This document shows, one piece after another, positions 16,620 through 25,457 of a stretch of 64,000 bases of DNA. The stretch covers positions 124,001 through 188,000 of the forward strand of contig NZ_JADGIK010000002.1 of assembly GCF_015234135.1 (NCBI RefSeq), given 5' to 3'. Made by a program: the position numbers and the translations under genes. Position 1 is the first letter of the stretch; each line of letters opens with the position of its first letter. Under the pieces are notes generated by a model. That model did no database searches and had not been told where the DNA came from. It saw only the letters and a program-made list of their open reading frames with translations. Source of the DNA: Faecalibacter rhinopitheci (lineage in GTDB: Bacteria; Bacteroidota; Bacteroidia; Flavobacteriales; Weeksellaceae).

Positions 16620-18526
16620 AAAAATTAATTGTCGTTTATGCGCTGATCCTATTTATAGTTTTTCTTTTTATAGGACGTCTCGCATATCTTCAACTTTTAA
16701 CAGATCGATACACACTGAATGCTTTTAATACTTCTATTAAACAAGAAATCATCTACCCTAATAGAGGCGATATATTAGATCGTAATGGCAAATTACTTGT
16801 ATCTAATACATATTCATACGAATTAAATGTTCTCCCTATGAAAATAGGTGAAGACTTTGATAAAGCTAATTTTTCAAAATTAGTAGGAGTATCGGTTAAT
16901 CAATTCGATTCTATTATATCATCTATTACAGAAGCTGACGGTTTTAAAAAACTTTCGCCCTACCCTTTCAAAAAAAATATTACTCGAGAAGATTATGCTC
17001 GCATGCAAGAGCAACTATATTTATATCCAGCTTTTAGCATTGTAAAAAGACCAGAACGAAAGTACATGGTAAATACAGCTGGAAATATATTGGGATATAT
17101 TAATGAAGCTAACCCATCTTATATAAAGTCTGATTCAACTTACTATCAACCAGGTGATTTTGTTGGGATAACAGGTGTTGAGAAATCATATGAAAAAGAC
17201 CTAAGAGGAGTAAAAGGTATAAAAAACTGGATTGTAGATCGTACGATGAATGTTGTTGGACCATATAAAGACGGGCAATATGATAGACCTGTAAAAAGTG
17301 GAAAAACTGTACATCTTACAATAGATTACAGACTTCAACAATTAGCAGAAGAAATGCTTCAAAACAAACGTGGAGCTATTGTAGCAATTGATCCTAAAAC
17401 AGGAGAAATTCTAGCACTTGCCTCTGCACCAACGATAAATCCAAATGATTTCTTAAACTCTAAAACAAGAAATGCATTAATAAATGACTCTATTTCAAAA
17501 CCTACTTTTGATAGAGCATTACAAGGATCTTATCCTCCAGGTTCAACATTTAAAATGCTAACAGCTTTGGCTGGAATGCAAATGGGAACAATGACAGACT
17601 CCACACGATATGTTTGTAAACATGGTTTTAGATATGGTCGTATGAAAATTGGATGTCACTGTGGACAATACTATTCTCCTCAAACATTAGAACATGCAAT
17701 TGGAAAATCGTGTAACAATTACTTTTCTGAAGCTTACAGAGATATTGTACGTAAAGATCCTAATGATTATTCTGTAGGGATGAATGAATGGGCTAATATT
17801 ATGAATAGCTTTGGCTTAGGAAAATTTATGGGAACAGATTTACCTGTTGGTAGCAAGGGATTAATGCCTACTGGAGATTTCTATGATAATAGATTTGGAG
17901 AAGGTGTGTGGAATCCATATCGTATTATATTTAACGGTATGGGACAAGGTGATATTAATACTACTCCATTACAAATGGCTAATTTTACAGCTGCTATTGC
18001 CAACCAAGGTTTCTTTTTCACACCTCATATTGTTCAAAAAATTGAAGGTCAACCTATAAAAGATTCTAATTTTATAATTCCGAAGAAAACTTTGGTGGAT
18101 CCTAAATATTTCCCAACAATTTTACGAGGAATGAAAAATGTATTTACGATGGGTACAGGTCGTGCGTTACGAATAAAGGAATATGAACAAATGGGTAAAA
18201 CTGGTACTGCTCAAAATTCTCAAGGACAAGACCATTCCTTATTTGTATTAATTGCTCCAGCGGACAATCCAAAAATTGTAGTTGCTGCAATCGTAGAAAA
18301 CGCCCATTACGGAGCTACATGGGCAGGTCCAATGACAAGTTTAGTAGCGGAATTATACATTAATGATACCATAAAAAGGCCAGCATTATTAACTAAGATG
18401 AAAAATCAAAGTTTTCAAAGTGAATATGACCGTCAATGGATAAATTATTTGAAACGAAAAGGATTATATATTGAACCTGTAAAAAAAGAAAGCATTGAGC
18501 CAAAACAGATTGTTACAAGGAATTGA
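16616..18526 (+). CDS. mrdA: Penicillin-binding protein 2 (elongasome transpeptidase)
   Basis: Class B PBP cross-linking peptidoglycan along the side wall, working with RodA. The 636-residue protein has an N-terminal membrane anchor (about 5-23), a dimerisation/pedestal domain, and the transpeptidase with Ser310-Thr-Phe-Lys313 (SXXK), Ser365-Cys-Asn367 (SXN) and Lys528-Thr-Gly530 (KTG). A cysteine group (Cys334, Cys347, Cys349) lies between the first two motifs, with Cys366 inside SXN. It starts by ATGA overlap with mreD and overlaps rodA by 32 nt. Confidence 0.97.
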   Translation: MKKLIVVYALILFIVFLFIGRLAYLQLLTDRYTLNAFNTSIKQEIIYPNRGDILDRNGKLLVSNTYSYELNVLPMKIGEDFDKANFSKLVGVSVNQFDSIISSITEADGFKKLSPYPFKKNITREDYARMQEQLYLYPAFSIVKRPERKYMVNTAGNILGYINEANPSYIKSDSTYYQPGDFVGITGVEKSYEKDLRGVKGIKNWIVDRTMNVVGPYKDGQYDRPVKSGKTVHLTIDYRLQQLAEEMLQNKRGAIVAIDPKTGEILALASAPTINPNDFLNSKTRNALINDSISKPTFDRALQGSYPPGSTFKMLTALAGMQMGTMTDSTRYVCKHGFRYGRMKIGCHCGQYYSPQTLEHAIGKSCNNYFSEAYRDIVRKDPNDYSVGMNEWANIMNSFGLGKFMGTDLPVGSKGLMPTGDFYDNRFGEGVWNPYRIIFNGMGQGDINTTPLQMANFTAAIANQGFFFTPHIVQKIEGQPIKDSNFIIPKKTLVDPKYFPTILRGMKNVFTMGTGRALRIKEYEQMGKTGTAQNSQGQDHSLFVLIAPADNPKIVVAAIVENAHYGATWAGPMTSLVAELYINDTIKRPALLTKMKNQSFQSEYDRQWINYLKRKGLYIEPVKKESIEPKQIVTRN

Positions 18527-20039
18527 TTGGACTGTAATTATTCTGGGATTAATCCTATTAATCTTTGGAATTATGAATGTTTACAGTGTTGATAGCGAAA
18601 GAGGAATCAAACAAATTATTTGGTTCACACTTGGTTTAGGTATGATATTAGGATTAGTTGTTATAAGCGGAAATAATAGAAATTTCTTCGAAACATATAG
18701 TCCTATAATATATGCTATATCTGTATTTCTCCTCGTAGGTGTACTTATATTCGGAAAGGAAATTAATGGTGCTAAAGCATGGTATAGTTTTGGACCAGTA
18801 TCGCTTCAACCCGCTGAATTTGCCAAAATTGGAACTTCTTTATTACTAGCTAATTTTATTAATAACCCTAGTTCTAATCTTAGAAGTATACCTTTTTTAG
18901 CTAAACTTGCAATTGTAGTTATTATTCCTATATCCTTAATCTTATTACAACCAGATTTAGGTTCAGTTATAGTTTTTTGTTCCTTATCTATTCCATTATA
19001 CAGGGAAGGATTTCAACCATGGGTTATTCTAAGTCCTATTGTTGTATTAATTATTTTCTTAATATCAATTGTACAAATACCATTTTACGTCCTATTATTC
19101 TTCGGATTTATTTTATTAGTTATTGTACTTTTAATATTAGTTTTTACGTATAACAAAGAAATTGAAGATGCGTGTCATGGGGTATTAATAGGGTTATTTA
19201 TATTTTTCTTACTATTAATTGGAACTGCCGCTATATTGGGTAATTTTGATGAAGAAACAAGATTATCTTTCGGACATTTATTTCCAAACAACGCATTATT
19301 TTTTAAAGAAGCTACTTTTTTTAATACCTTACTTTATGGTAGTGTAGGAGCTGTTATATCTATTATTCCAGTGGTTATTATGAAGGTTTCTTATGAAAAA
19401 GATACCAGCTCTTCACCTTTCAAATTACAATCTGGTGTAGCGGCTAATATCATGACTGTTAGTGTAATTAGTTCTATAGTAGTATTGTTATTTACAAGTA
19501 TTATAAGTTTTATTTCTCCTATTGTATTTGAAAAATTACCAAAACATCAAAAAGAGCGTGTAATGGTTCTATATGAAGGTGAAGCAAAATATAGAGATAC
19601 TTCTGGCTATAATCTATTATATTCAAAGACTGCAATTGGTTCAGGAGAACTTTTAGGGAAAGGATACAATCAAGGAACGATAAAAAAAGGTCGATTTGTA
19701 CCAGAGCAGTGGACAGATTATATATTTTGTACAGTTGGCGAAGAATGGGGTTTTGTAGGAAGTGTGGCGTTAGTCATAGTTTATGCCTTATTCGTTGGTA
19801 GACTATTTTACATAGCAGAAAAGCAAAAAAATAGATTTGCTCGCTTTTATGGATATTGCGTGGCCTCCATCTTATTTTTCCATTACTTTATTAATATTGC
19901 AATGGTAATGGGATTATTTCCTACCGTAGGTATTCCACTTCCATTCTTTAGTTATGGGGGAAGTTCGCTATGGGGATTTACAATACTAATAGGTATTTTC
20001 TTAATCATAAACTACAAACAAAATCAAAGTTTGATTTAA
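18495..20039 (+). CDS. rodA: RodA, SEDS-family peptidoglycan glycosyltransferase (with extra membrane region)
   Basis: Polymerises lipid II for side-wall growth with PBP2. SEDS landmarks: WYSFGPVSLQPAEFAKIG (about 96-113), QPDLGSVIVF (152-161), TDYIFCTVGEEWGF (407-420, Asp408 being the expected catalytic Asp) and PLPFFSYGGSS. At 514 residues it exceeds the roughly 380-420 I expect; the excess lies at about residues 220-325, between a normal membrane segment and HQKERV, and adds two to three hydrophobic segments. The start is a TTG at 18495 (a second TTG at 18510 is possible); the first in-frame ATG is inside the first membrane segment, so it is unlikely. It overlaps mrdA by 32 nt. Confidence 0.93.
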   Translation: MSQNRLLQGIDWTVIILGLILLIFGIMNVYSVDSERGIKQIIWFTLGLGMILGLVVISGNNRNFFETYSPIIYAISVFLLVGVLIFGKEINGAKAWYSFGPVSLQPAEFAKIGTSLLLANFINNPSSNLRSIPFLAKLAIVVIIPISLILLQPDLGSVIVFCSLSIPLYREGFQPWVILSPIVVLIIFLISIVQIPFYVLLFFGFILLVIVLLILVFTYNKEIEDACHGVLIGLFIFFLLLIGTAAILGNFDEETRLSFGHLFPNNALFFKEATFFNTLLYGSVGAVISIIPVVIMKVSYEKDTSSSPFKLQSGVAANIMTVSVISSIVVLLFTSIISFISPIVFEKLPKHQKERVMVLYEGEAKYRDTSGYNLLYSKTAIGSGELLGKGYNQGTIKKGRFVPEQWTDYIFCTVGEEWGFVGSVALVIVYALFVGRLFYIAEKQKNRFARFYGYCVASILFFHYFINIAMVMGLFPTVGIPLPFFSYGGSSLWGFTILIGIFLIINYKQNQSLI

Positions 20040-20074
20040 TTTAAATCATTCTTTCACGTTATATTTTACGCAAT

Positions 20075-20106
20075 AAAAAACTCGATCCTAAAGGATCGAG
20101 TTTTTT
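20075..20106. terminator. Bidirectional terminator after the mre operon
   Basis: A stem of 14 bp, AAAAAACTCGATCC with GGATCGAGTTTTTT, around a TAAA loop, lying between the convergent rodA and GNAT genes. Confidence 0.9.
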
Positions 20107-20115
20107 AAATTATAT

Positions 20116-20568
20116 TTAAAAGTTTATAGAAACATTTACCCATTCCGAATCAAAATCAGCATTATATTTTTTATAGAAATTAATAGCAGGCTTATTCCAA
20201 TCTAAAACTTGCCAAACCATTCCATGATATTTTTCCTCTTTGGCAAAAACAATTAATTCATCCAATAATAGTTTACCAATTCCAGCTCCACGCATAGATT
20301 CTGTAACGATTAAATCCTCTAAGTATAATCTTTTACCTTTCCATGTAGAATAACGGTCATAATACAAAGCAATTCCTACAATTTCTTGATTAATTTCTGC
20401 CACCAAAGCCCCCCAAATTGGTTTATTTCCAAATCCACACTCTTCCATTTCTTCTAAAGAAACGGTTACCTCTTCTGGAGCTTTCTCATATAAGGCTAAT
20501 TCTTTTATTAGTTCTAATATACGAGGACAATCCTCTTTACCTGCTTTTCTTATCTTAACTTTATTCAT
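20116..20568 (-). CDS. GNAT family N-acetyltransferase
   Basis: A 150-residue acetyl-CoA-dependent acyltransferase. The acetyl-CoA loop appears as RGAGIGKLLLDEL (about 91-103), preceded by LYLEDLIVTESM and followed by VWQVLDWNKPAINFYKKYNA. This layout resembles spermidine/spermine (diamine) N-acetyltransferases (LALYEKAPEEV near the N-terminus, DLIVTE), so a polyamine or small amine is a plausible acceptor, though not proven. It starts 31 nt after the dGTPase stop and may be its operon partner. Confidence 0.88.
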   Translation of the reverse strand: MNKVKIRKAGKEDCPRILELIKELALYEKAPEEVTVSLEEMEECGFGNKPIWGALVAEINQEIVGIALYYDRYSTWKGKRLYLEDLIVTESMRGAGIGKLLLDELIVFAKEEKYHGMVWQVLDWNKPAINFYKKYNADFDSEWVNVSINF

Positions 20569-20599
20569 TTAAAATGTATTAGAAGTATTGTTTGAATAA

Positions 20600-21967
20600 C
20601 TAAATAGTCATTCCTATTTCTATTCCTTTAATACGACGATATAATTCAGTCGCATAATTATCTGTCATTCCTGATACATAATCTAAAATACCCATTACCT
20701 TTTGGTATTTTGTGCCTTTTTCGTACAAAAATTGATTAGGTACTAATCGCAAAGCTTTCTTTTCAAACGTTTTCCGATGATGTTCATCTTTAAGAATTGG
20801 TGGAATAAATTGAGATAATAATTCTGACATTACATTATAACCTGCATTTTCAATTTCTAACACTGATCGATGATTATAAATATTTTCTCTCGAAAAACGT
20901 TGAATTTCATTCAATACCTTTTTTGTTTCATTTACCGTTTCATACTGTATAATATCTAAAAGTGCCGTATTAAATTCCCCTTTCGCAATTGACTCAAAAT
21001 TTTGTTGATAAACTTCAACTGACTTTTGGGTCAAAAGATTAATCGATTTAGCTCTTAAATATGCAATTCGATCATTTTTATCGGTAATTTCCTTTAATGT
21101 AGACTTTGTTTTTTCGATTTGTTCAGGATTTAAAGATTCCACAAGGTTTAAAAAAAGGCGTCGACATTTGTCATGATCAATAATTCCTAAACGTTGAGAA
21201 TCTTCAACATCAATTATACTGTAACAAATATCATCCGCTGCTTCTACTAACCAAACAAAGGGATGACGTTTGTAAATTATTGGCGAGGATGATTCTATAA
21301 TCATTCCAGTTTTTGAAGCTATTGTGTGGAATATATCTTTTTGAGCTTGAAAAAATCCAAATTTTTTTCGATGTAGTTTAGATTTATCTTTTGCAACAGA
21401 TTCACACGGATATTTAGCAATGGAAGCTAAGGTTGAATAAGTTAATCGAAGACCACCTTCAGATTTTCCATTTTGTTGCTGCGTGAGGATACGAATAGCG
21501 TTAGCATTTCCCTCAAAATTAATTAAATCACCCCATTCTGCCTCAGTAAAAAATGGTTTTAATTCTGATTCGTGTCGATCAAAATAGGAAGCAATTGCAT
21601 CTTCACCAGAATGTCCAAAAGCCGGATTACCAATATCATGACACAAACAAGCAGCAGAAATCACATCATGTAAACTATAATTATAGAACTCATAAGACTC
21701 ATCCGATAAATTATAATTTTCTTTAATAAACTTCCCTACTAAATTCCCCATCGATCTTCCGACAGATGAAACTTCTAATGAATGCGTTAACCGATTATGT
21801 ACAAAAACACTTCCCGGTAATGGAAATACTTGCGTTTTATTTTGTAGACGACGGAATGCAGAAGAAAATATAATACGATCATAATCTCGCTGATATTCAG
21901 ACCTTGCATCCGAAGTGTCATTTGTGTTGCTTCTTTGGTTTGTATAAATATGATTTAAAATATCCAT
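20600..21967 (-). CDS. dgt: Deoxyguanosinetriphosphate triphosphohydrolase (dGTPase)
   Basis: An HD-domain enzyme hydrolysing dGTP (or dNTPs) to the nucleoside and triphosphate, which lowers dNTP pools. The 455 residues include RRLQNKTQVFPL near the N-terminus, first HD histidine His62 (RLTHSLEVSSVGRSM), the His110-Asp111 pair in CHDIGNPAFGHSGE, and a later WLVEAADDICYSIIDVED with the last metal-binding Asp. The start is an ATG just downstream of the terminator of the TPM operon. Confidence 0.94.
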   Translation of the reverse strand: MDILNHIYTNQRSNTNDTSDARSEYQRDYDRIIFSSAFRRLQNKTQVFPLPGSVFVHNRLTHSLEVSSVGRSMGNLVGKFIKENYNLSDESYEFYNYSLHDVISAACLCHDIGNPAFGHSGEDAIASYFDRHESELKPFFTEAEWGDLINFEGNANAIRILTQQQNGKSEGGLRLTYSTLASIAKYPCESVAKDKSKLHRKKFGFFQAQKDIFHTIASKTGMIIESSSPIIYKRHPFVWLVEAADDICYSIIDVEDSQRLGIIDHDKCRRLFLNLVESLNPEQIEKTKSTLKEITDKNDRIAYLRAKSINLLTQKSVEVYQQNFESIAKGEFNTALLDIIQYETVNETKKVLNEIQRFSRENIYNHRSVLEIENAGYNVMSELLSQFIPPILKDEHHRKTFEKKALRLVPNQFLYEKGTKYQKVMGILDYVSGMTDNYATELYRRIKGIEIGMTI

Positions 21968-22010
21968 AAGCTGAATTAGAATCCTAATTTAATGATTAAT
22001 GGTCATTATA

Positions 22011-22048
22011 AAAAAAATCCAAATTGAAAATACAATTTGGATTTTTTT
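22011..22048 (-). terminator. Terminator after the lemA-TPM operon
   Basis: A 16-bp stem (22011-22026 with 22033-22048) and a 6-nt loop, with T run on the minus strand, just beyond the stop of the glycine-rich TPM protein. Confidence 0.88.
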
Positions 22049-22063
22049 ATAATATAAAGATGT

Positions 22064-22900
22064 TTACCAACTACCTGAAGCACCACCTCCACCGAAACTT
22101 CCTCCACCGAAGCCACCAAAGCCTCCGCCTGAAGAACCTCCACCGAAAGATCCACCTCCAGAACCAAACCCTCCACCTCCAAAGATAGAACGGCCTGTAT
22201 TCATTAAGATAACATCATCTAATAAACTTCTTTGTCTGTGTCCGCCATTTCCACGTCCACCTCCTTTATTTTTTCCACCACCAAATATAGCGTACAAGAT
22301 AAAAGCTATAAAAAATAGTAATATAAACGTTGCAAACCAATCTACTTCGTATTGATCCTCTTTTGGTTCCGCCTTATATTTCCCATTAAAATATTTAAAT
22401 ATTGTATCTACACCAGCATTTATACCCTCAGCATAATCACCATTTTTAAAATATGGTATAATTATTTGATCAATAATTGATTTATTAATCGAAGGTGGTA
22501 ATTGTATTTGAGATGCATATCCTGTTCTTATAGTTATTTTTCTGTCTTTTTCGCTTAAGACGATAACTATTCCATTATCTTTTCCTTTTTGACCTACACC
22601 CCATTTTTCTCCAATTTCGTTTGCAAATGTTTCAATTGGATAACCTTCTAACGATTCTACAGTTAAAACAAGAATCTGTGTAGAAGTGGAATCATTATAA
22701 GCAACAAGTTTATTTTCAAGATTATTAAGTTGCATGGCATCAAATACCTGCGCATAATCTTGAACCAATTTCTTTGGTGGATTTTTTAATTCCACTAATT
22801 CATAAGGTGTTTGTCCAAATAATGATACAAGACCTATAAAAAAAGAAAGAACGAAATACTTAACTGTAGCTGATTTCATCCGATAATTCATTTTGATCAT
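22064..22900 (-). CDS. TPM-domain membrane protein with glycine-rich tail (YgcG-like)
   Basis: A 278-residue envelope protein. A signal peptide (ending near LVSLFGQ) precedes a TPM domain (about 40-170; VVLSEKDRKITIRTGY, DQIIIPYFKNGDYAEGINAGVDTI). A membrane segment follows (about 188-207), then a tail of about 50 residues made almost only of Gly, Ser and Phe, ending GGGGASGSW. TPM domains have reported phosphatase activity in plants and a proposed role in photosystem repair there; the bacterial role is unclear. Start codons at 22900, 22891 and 22879 are all possible; the frame overlaps the preceding gene. Third gene of lemA-TPM-TPM. Confidence 0.88.
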   Translation of the reverse strand: MIKMNYRMKSATVKYFVLSFFIGLVSLFGQTPYELVELKNPPKKLVQDYAQVFDAMQLNNLENKLVAYNDSTSTQILVLTVESLEGYPIETFANEIGEKWGVGQKGKDNGIVIVLSEKDRKITIRTGYASQIQLPPSINKSIIDQIIIPYFKNGDYAEGINAGVDTIFKYFNGKYKAEPKEDQYEVDWFATFILLFFIAFILYAIFGGGKNKGGGRGNGGHRQRSLLDDVILMNTGRSIFGGGGFGSGGGSFGGGSSGGGFGGFGGGSFGGGGASGSW

Positions 22901-23300
22901 CCTTTTGAAAAGGAAAATATTGTTTTAATGCGTCTCCTGTCATCTCTATTCCGCGACAAAGTCCTTTTGAATATTTCTCTTCTTTAAAGTATGAAATAAC
23001 TTCATTTTTAATTTCGTCCCAAAAATTTTCAGGCGTAAGTGCATGAATTCCTTCATCACCTATAATTGTGAAATTATGATCAGTTGGACACACATGAAAA
23101 AGAACAGCATTACGATCTTTCGTACGATACATTTCCAAGCGTTCAAATACTTCTAATGCTTTAGCATAATGATCAGTAGAAGATTCGAATTCTATATGAA
23201 CCCGAATCTCTCCACTTGTATTATTTTCTGCACGCTGTATTGCTTGTATAATATTCTGTTCTTGTTTGGTAGTAAGAAATATATTTTCTTTTTTACCCAT
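22860..23300 (-). CDS. TPM domain-containing protein
   Basis: A 146-residue protein that is essentially one TPM domain (AIQRAENNTSGEIRVHIEF, RNAVLFHVCPTDHNFTIIGDEGIHA, GLCRGIEMTGDALKQYFP). It lacks a signal peptide and membrane segment, so it is probably cytoplasmic or peripheral, unlike its downstream partner. It starts 2 nt after the lemA stop and overlaps the next gene, which points to tight translational coupling. Confidence 0.88.
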   Translation of the reverse strand: MGKKENIFLTTKQEQNIIQAIQRAENNTSGEIRVHIEFESSTDHYAKALEVFERLEMYRTKDRNAVLFHVCPTDHNFTIIGDEGIHALTPENFWDEIKNEVISYFKEEKYSKGLCRGIEMTGDALKQYFPFQKDDQNELSDEISYS

Positions 23301-23302
23301 AA

Positions 23303-23917
23303 TTAGAATTCTACTTTTGGTGCATTTTCTGTTCCTGCAGCTGCTTTGAAATATCCTTTTTCTTTAAATCCTCCTAAATTTGCTATGAAATTATTTGGAA
23401 AAACTTTGATATGAGAATTAAAACCTTCTGCAGATGTATTATATTTTTTTCTTTCAAATAAAACTTCTTGCTCCATACTTTCTATAGATGCTTGTAAGTT
23501 TAGAAAGTTTTGATTTGCTTTAAGCTCAGGGTATTTTTCAACAGAAACCATTAAGCGACTTAATGCACCACCTAATTGATCTTGTGCTGCTTGGAATTTA
23601 GCAATATTTGCTTCTGTCAATTCAGATGCATCATTTAAATTTAACTGAGTTGAAGTTGCTTTTGCACGAGCTTCTATCACTTGGGTTAAAGTTTCTTTTT
23701 CAAAATTTGCCGCTCCTTTTACTGTCCCGACTAACTGATCAACTAAATCTGAACGTTTTTGATATGTATTTTCAACATTAGACCATTGTGCTTTAACACC
23801 TTCTTCCATTGGAACCATGCTGTTATATTTGGATACAAACCAACCACCTACAATTAGTAATAAAACTACGATAGCAGCTAAAATACCACCACCAATAAGA
23901 CACCCTTTGTTTTTCAT
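23303..23917 (-). CDS. lemA: LemA family protein
   Basis: A 204-residue protein with one N-terminal membrane segment (about 7-28) and the LemA helical domain, with the signature VKAQWSNVENTYQKRSDLVDQLVGTVKG near residues 41-68 and NNFIANLGGFKEKGYFKA at the C-terminus. Function is not established; lemA is very often followed by TPM genes, as here, so an envelope complex is likely. First gene of a three-gene operon. Confidence 0.94.
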   Translation of the reverse strand: MKNKGCLIGGGILAAIVVLLLIVGGWFVSKYNSMVPMEEGVKAQWSNVENTYQKRSDLVDQLVGTVKGAANFEKETLTQVIEARAKATSTQLNLNDASELTEANIAKFQAAQDQLGGALSRLMVSVEKYPELKANQNFLNLQASIESMEQEVLFERKKYNTSAEGFNSHIKVFPNNFIANLGGFKEKGYFKAAAGTENAPKVEF

Positions 23918-23971
23918 ATATTTAAATAATAGTTATATTCGTAAAGTTAATTTTTTTCTCGAATATTATTG

Positions 23972-24006
23972 CAAAAATAAAGCCGCACTTAGATAAGCGC
24001 GGCTTC
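23972..24006 (-). terminator. Terminator after the conserved 155-residue gene
   Basis: A 10-bp stem with one mismatch (about 23980-23989 with 23996-24005), followed on the minus strand by a T-rich run (23971-23979). Confidence 0.75.
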
Positions 24007-24029
24007 TTTATATTAAATTTACATTAAAT

Positions 24030-24497
24030 CTAATTCATTAAACTCTTTGCCCAACTCTCCTCCAATGGAATCAACCATTTAGATTTAAATTCTGATAAAG
24101 ACGAAATACCATTATTGAAAATATTAATATTGGTATATGCCCCTTCTTTTACATTCTTTTTAAAAGTTGGTAATTTTTCTATTTTAATTTCTCCATTATC
24201 TTCAAATGCTACTAACATTCTATTTAAAAACTCAAAATTATACGCTTCATCTAGTTCACGCATAATTTTAGTTAATTTATCTATAGAACAACCACTTGCC
24301 ATAGCTTGATTTTCATCAACTCCAACAACTATAAATTGATCATGAGGCAAATCAAAGTCTGCTAAAAGCGCTGCTCCATGTGCATTCCAATCTGCTATAA
24401 AAGTCTTTAATTTAGATGTAATTGTTTCTTTTTCTTCTGAAGAAAATTTACGATTGGCTTGAAAAATCCAAATTCTTGAATTGTCTGCTAAATTCAT
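24030..24497 (-). CDS. Conserved Bacteroidota protein, function unknown
   Basis: A 155-residue cytoplasmic protein (NSRIWIFQANRKFSSEE at the start; DWNAHGAALLADFDLPHDQFIVVGVDE; ASGCSIDKLTKIMRELD). From memory, close relatives in Flavobacteriia are often labelled 'ABC transporter ATPase', but no Walker A, signature or Walker B motif is present, so that label is not supported. A conserved-looking single Cys lies in SGCSID. The gene follows the CCG iron-sulfur gene on the same strand but is separated by a terminator and has its own -7-like box. Confidence 0.8.
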   Translation of the reverse strand: MNLADNSRIWIFQANRKFSSEEKETITSKLKTFIADWNAHGAALLADFDLPHDQFIVVGVDENQAMASGCSIDKLTKIMRELDEAYNFEFLNRMLVAFEDNGEIKIEKLPTFKKNVKEGAYTNINIFNNGISSLSEFKSKWLIPLEESWAKSLMN

Positions 24498-24520
24498 CGT
24501 ATAATATTTAAATATTTATA

Positions 24521-24528
24521 CAAATATA
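24521..24528 (-). promoter_or_regulatory. Putative -7 box for the 155-residue gene
   Basis: Minus-strand TATATTTG, 24 nt from the ATG, is an exact TAnnTTTG match. No TTG -33 at normal spacing. Confidence 0.45.
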
Positions 24529-24564
24529 CTACGGTATTTTTGATTAAATACTGCATAAAAAATA

Positions 24565-24602
24565 GTTCTAAAAATAAAAGCTATTCTTTGCAGAATAGCT
24601 TT
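24565..24602 (-). terminator. Terminator after the CCG iron-sulfur gene
   Basis: An 11-bp perfect stem (24577-24587 with 24592-24602), 4-nt loop, and a U-rich downstream run on the minus strand. Confidence 0.8.
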
Positions 24603-24623
24603 ATATTTTAAAAATGATAATTT

Positions 24624-25415
24624 TTATAAGTCTTGTGCTTCAGCAATTAATTCTGCTAAATCTTTAACCATTACTTTTGATTCTTGCTCAAAATGTTTTA
24701 CACCGTCTGTCATCATTGTATTACAAAAAGGACATCCTGTAGCAATAATTTGAGGTTTCTCTTGTAAAGCCTCTTCAGTTCGCTCTATATTAATGTCTTT
24801 ATTTCCCTTTTCGGGTTCTTTAAACATTTGCGCACCTCCAGCACCACAACATAATCCACGCGTCTTACAGCGTTTCATTTCTACTAATTCTGCGTCTAAT
24901 TTCTCTATCAAAGCACGAGGAGCTTCATACACATCATTACCTCTACCTAAATAGCATGGATCATGAAAAGTAATTTTTTTCCCTTTAAAAGTTTCAGAAC
25001 CTTCTAATTTTAATTTACCTGCATCAATTAATTGTTGTAAATATTGAGAGTGATGTAATACTTCATAATTCCCACCTAAGTTAGGATATTCATTTTTTAA
25101 GGTATTAAAACAATGAGGACAAGTTGTAACGATTTTTTTTACTTCGTATGCATTTAATACCTCAATATTCATCATGGCTTGCATTTGGAATACAAATTCG
25201 TTTCCTGCTCGCTTTGCAGGATCTCCAGTACATGACTCTTCAGTTCCTAATACTGCAAATTCAACTCCTATATGATTTAATATTTTTACAAATGCTCTTG
25301 TAATTTTTTTAGCTCGATCATCAAAACTTCCGGCACATCCTACCCAGAATAAAACCTCTGGTTGTTTGCCTTCAGCCATGAACTGAGCCATAGTTTTCAC
25401 AGTTATATTTGACAT
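24624..25415 (-). CDS. Cysteine-rich CCG-domain (Fe-S)-binding protein (HdrB/GlpC-type half)
   Basis: A 263-residue protein with two cysteine-rich CCG domains as in heterodisulfide reductase HdrB and GlpC/LutA-like subunits: FWVGCAGSFDDR and TTCPHCFNTLKNEY in the first, HDPCYLGRGND and RGLCCGAGGAQMF in the second, and TGCPFCNTMMTDG near the end. These usually bind special [4Fe-4S] clusters and handle thiol/disulfide or quinone-linked electron transfer. Together with the membrane 4Fe-4S protein at 25966-27294 it makes a likely split GlpC/HdrD-type complex. Confidence 0.88.
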   Translation of the reverse strand: MSNITVKTMAQFMAEGKQPEVLFWVGCAGSFDDRAKKITRAFVKILNHIGVEFAVLGTEESCTGDPAKRAGNEFVFQMQAMMNIEVLNAYEVKKIVTTCPHCFNTLKNEYPNLGGNYEVLHHSQYLQQLIDAGKLKLEGSETFKGKKITFHDPCYLGRGNDVYEAPRALIEKLDAELVEMKRCKTRGLCCGAGGAQMFKEPEKGNKDINIERTEEALQEKPQIIATGCPFCNTMMTDGVKHFEQESKVMVKDLAELIAEAQDL

Positions 25416-25457
25416 AGTTTTTTTGTAGTTCTTTTAGTTTTCTTTGTGAATCCTTAG

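Noticed and set aside
20600-21967. dGTPase as a possible anti-phage nucleotide-depletion system
   Set aside because: It is a normal full-length dgt gene in a core neighbourhood with no defence genes around it.
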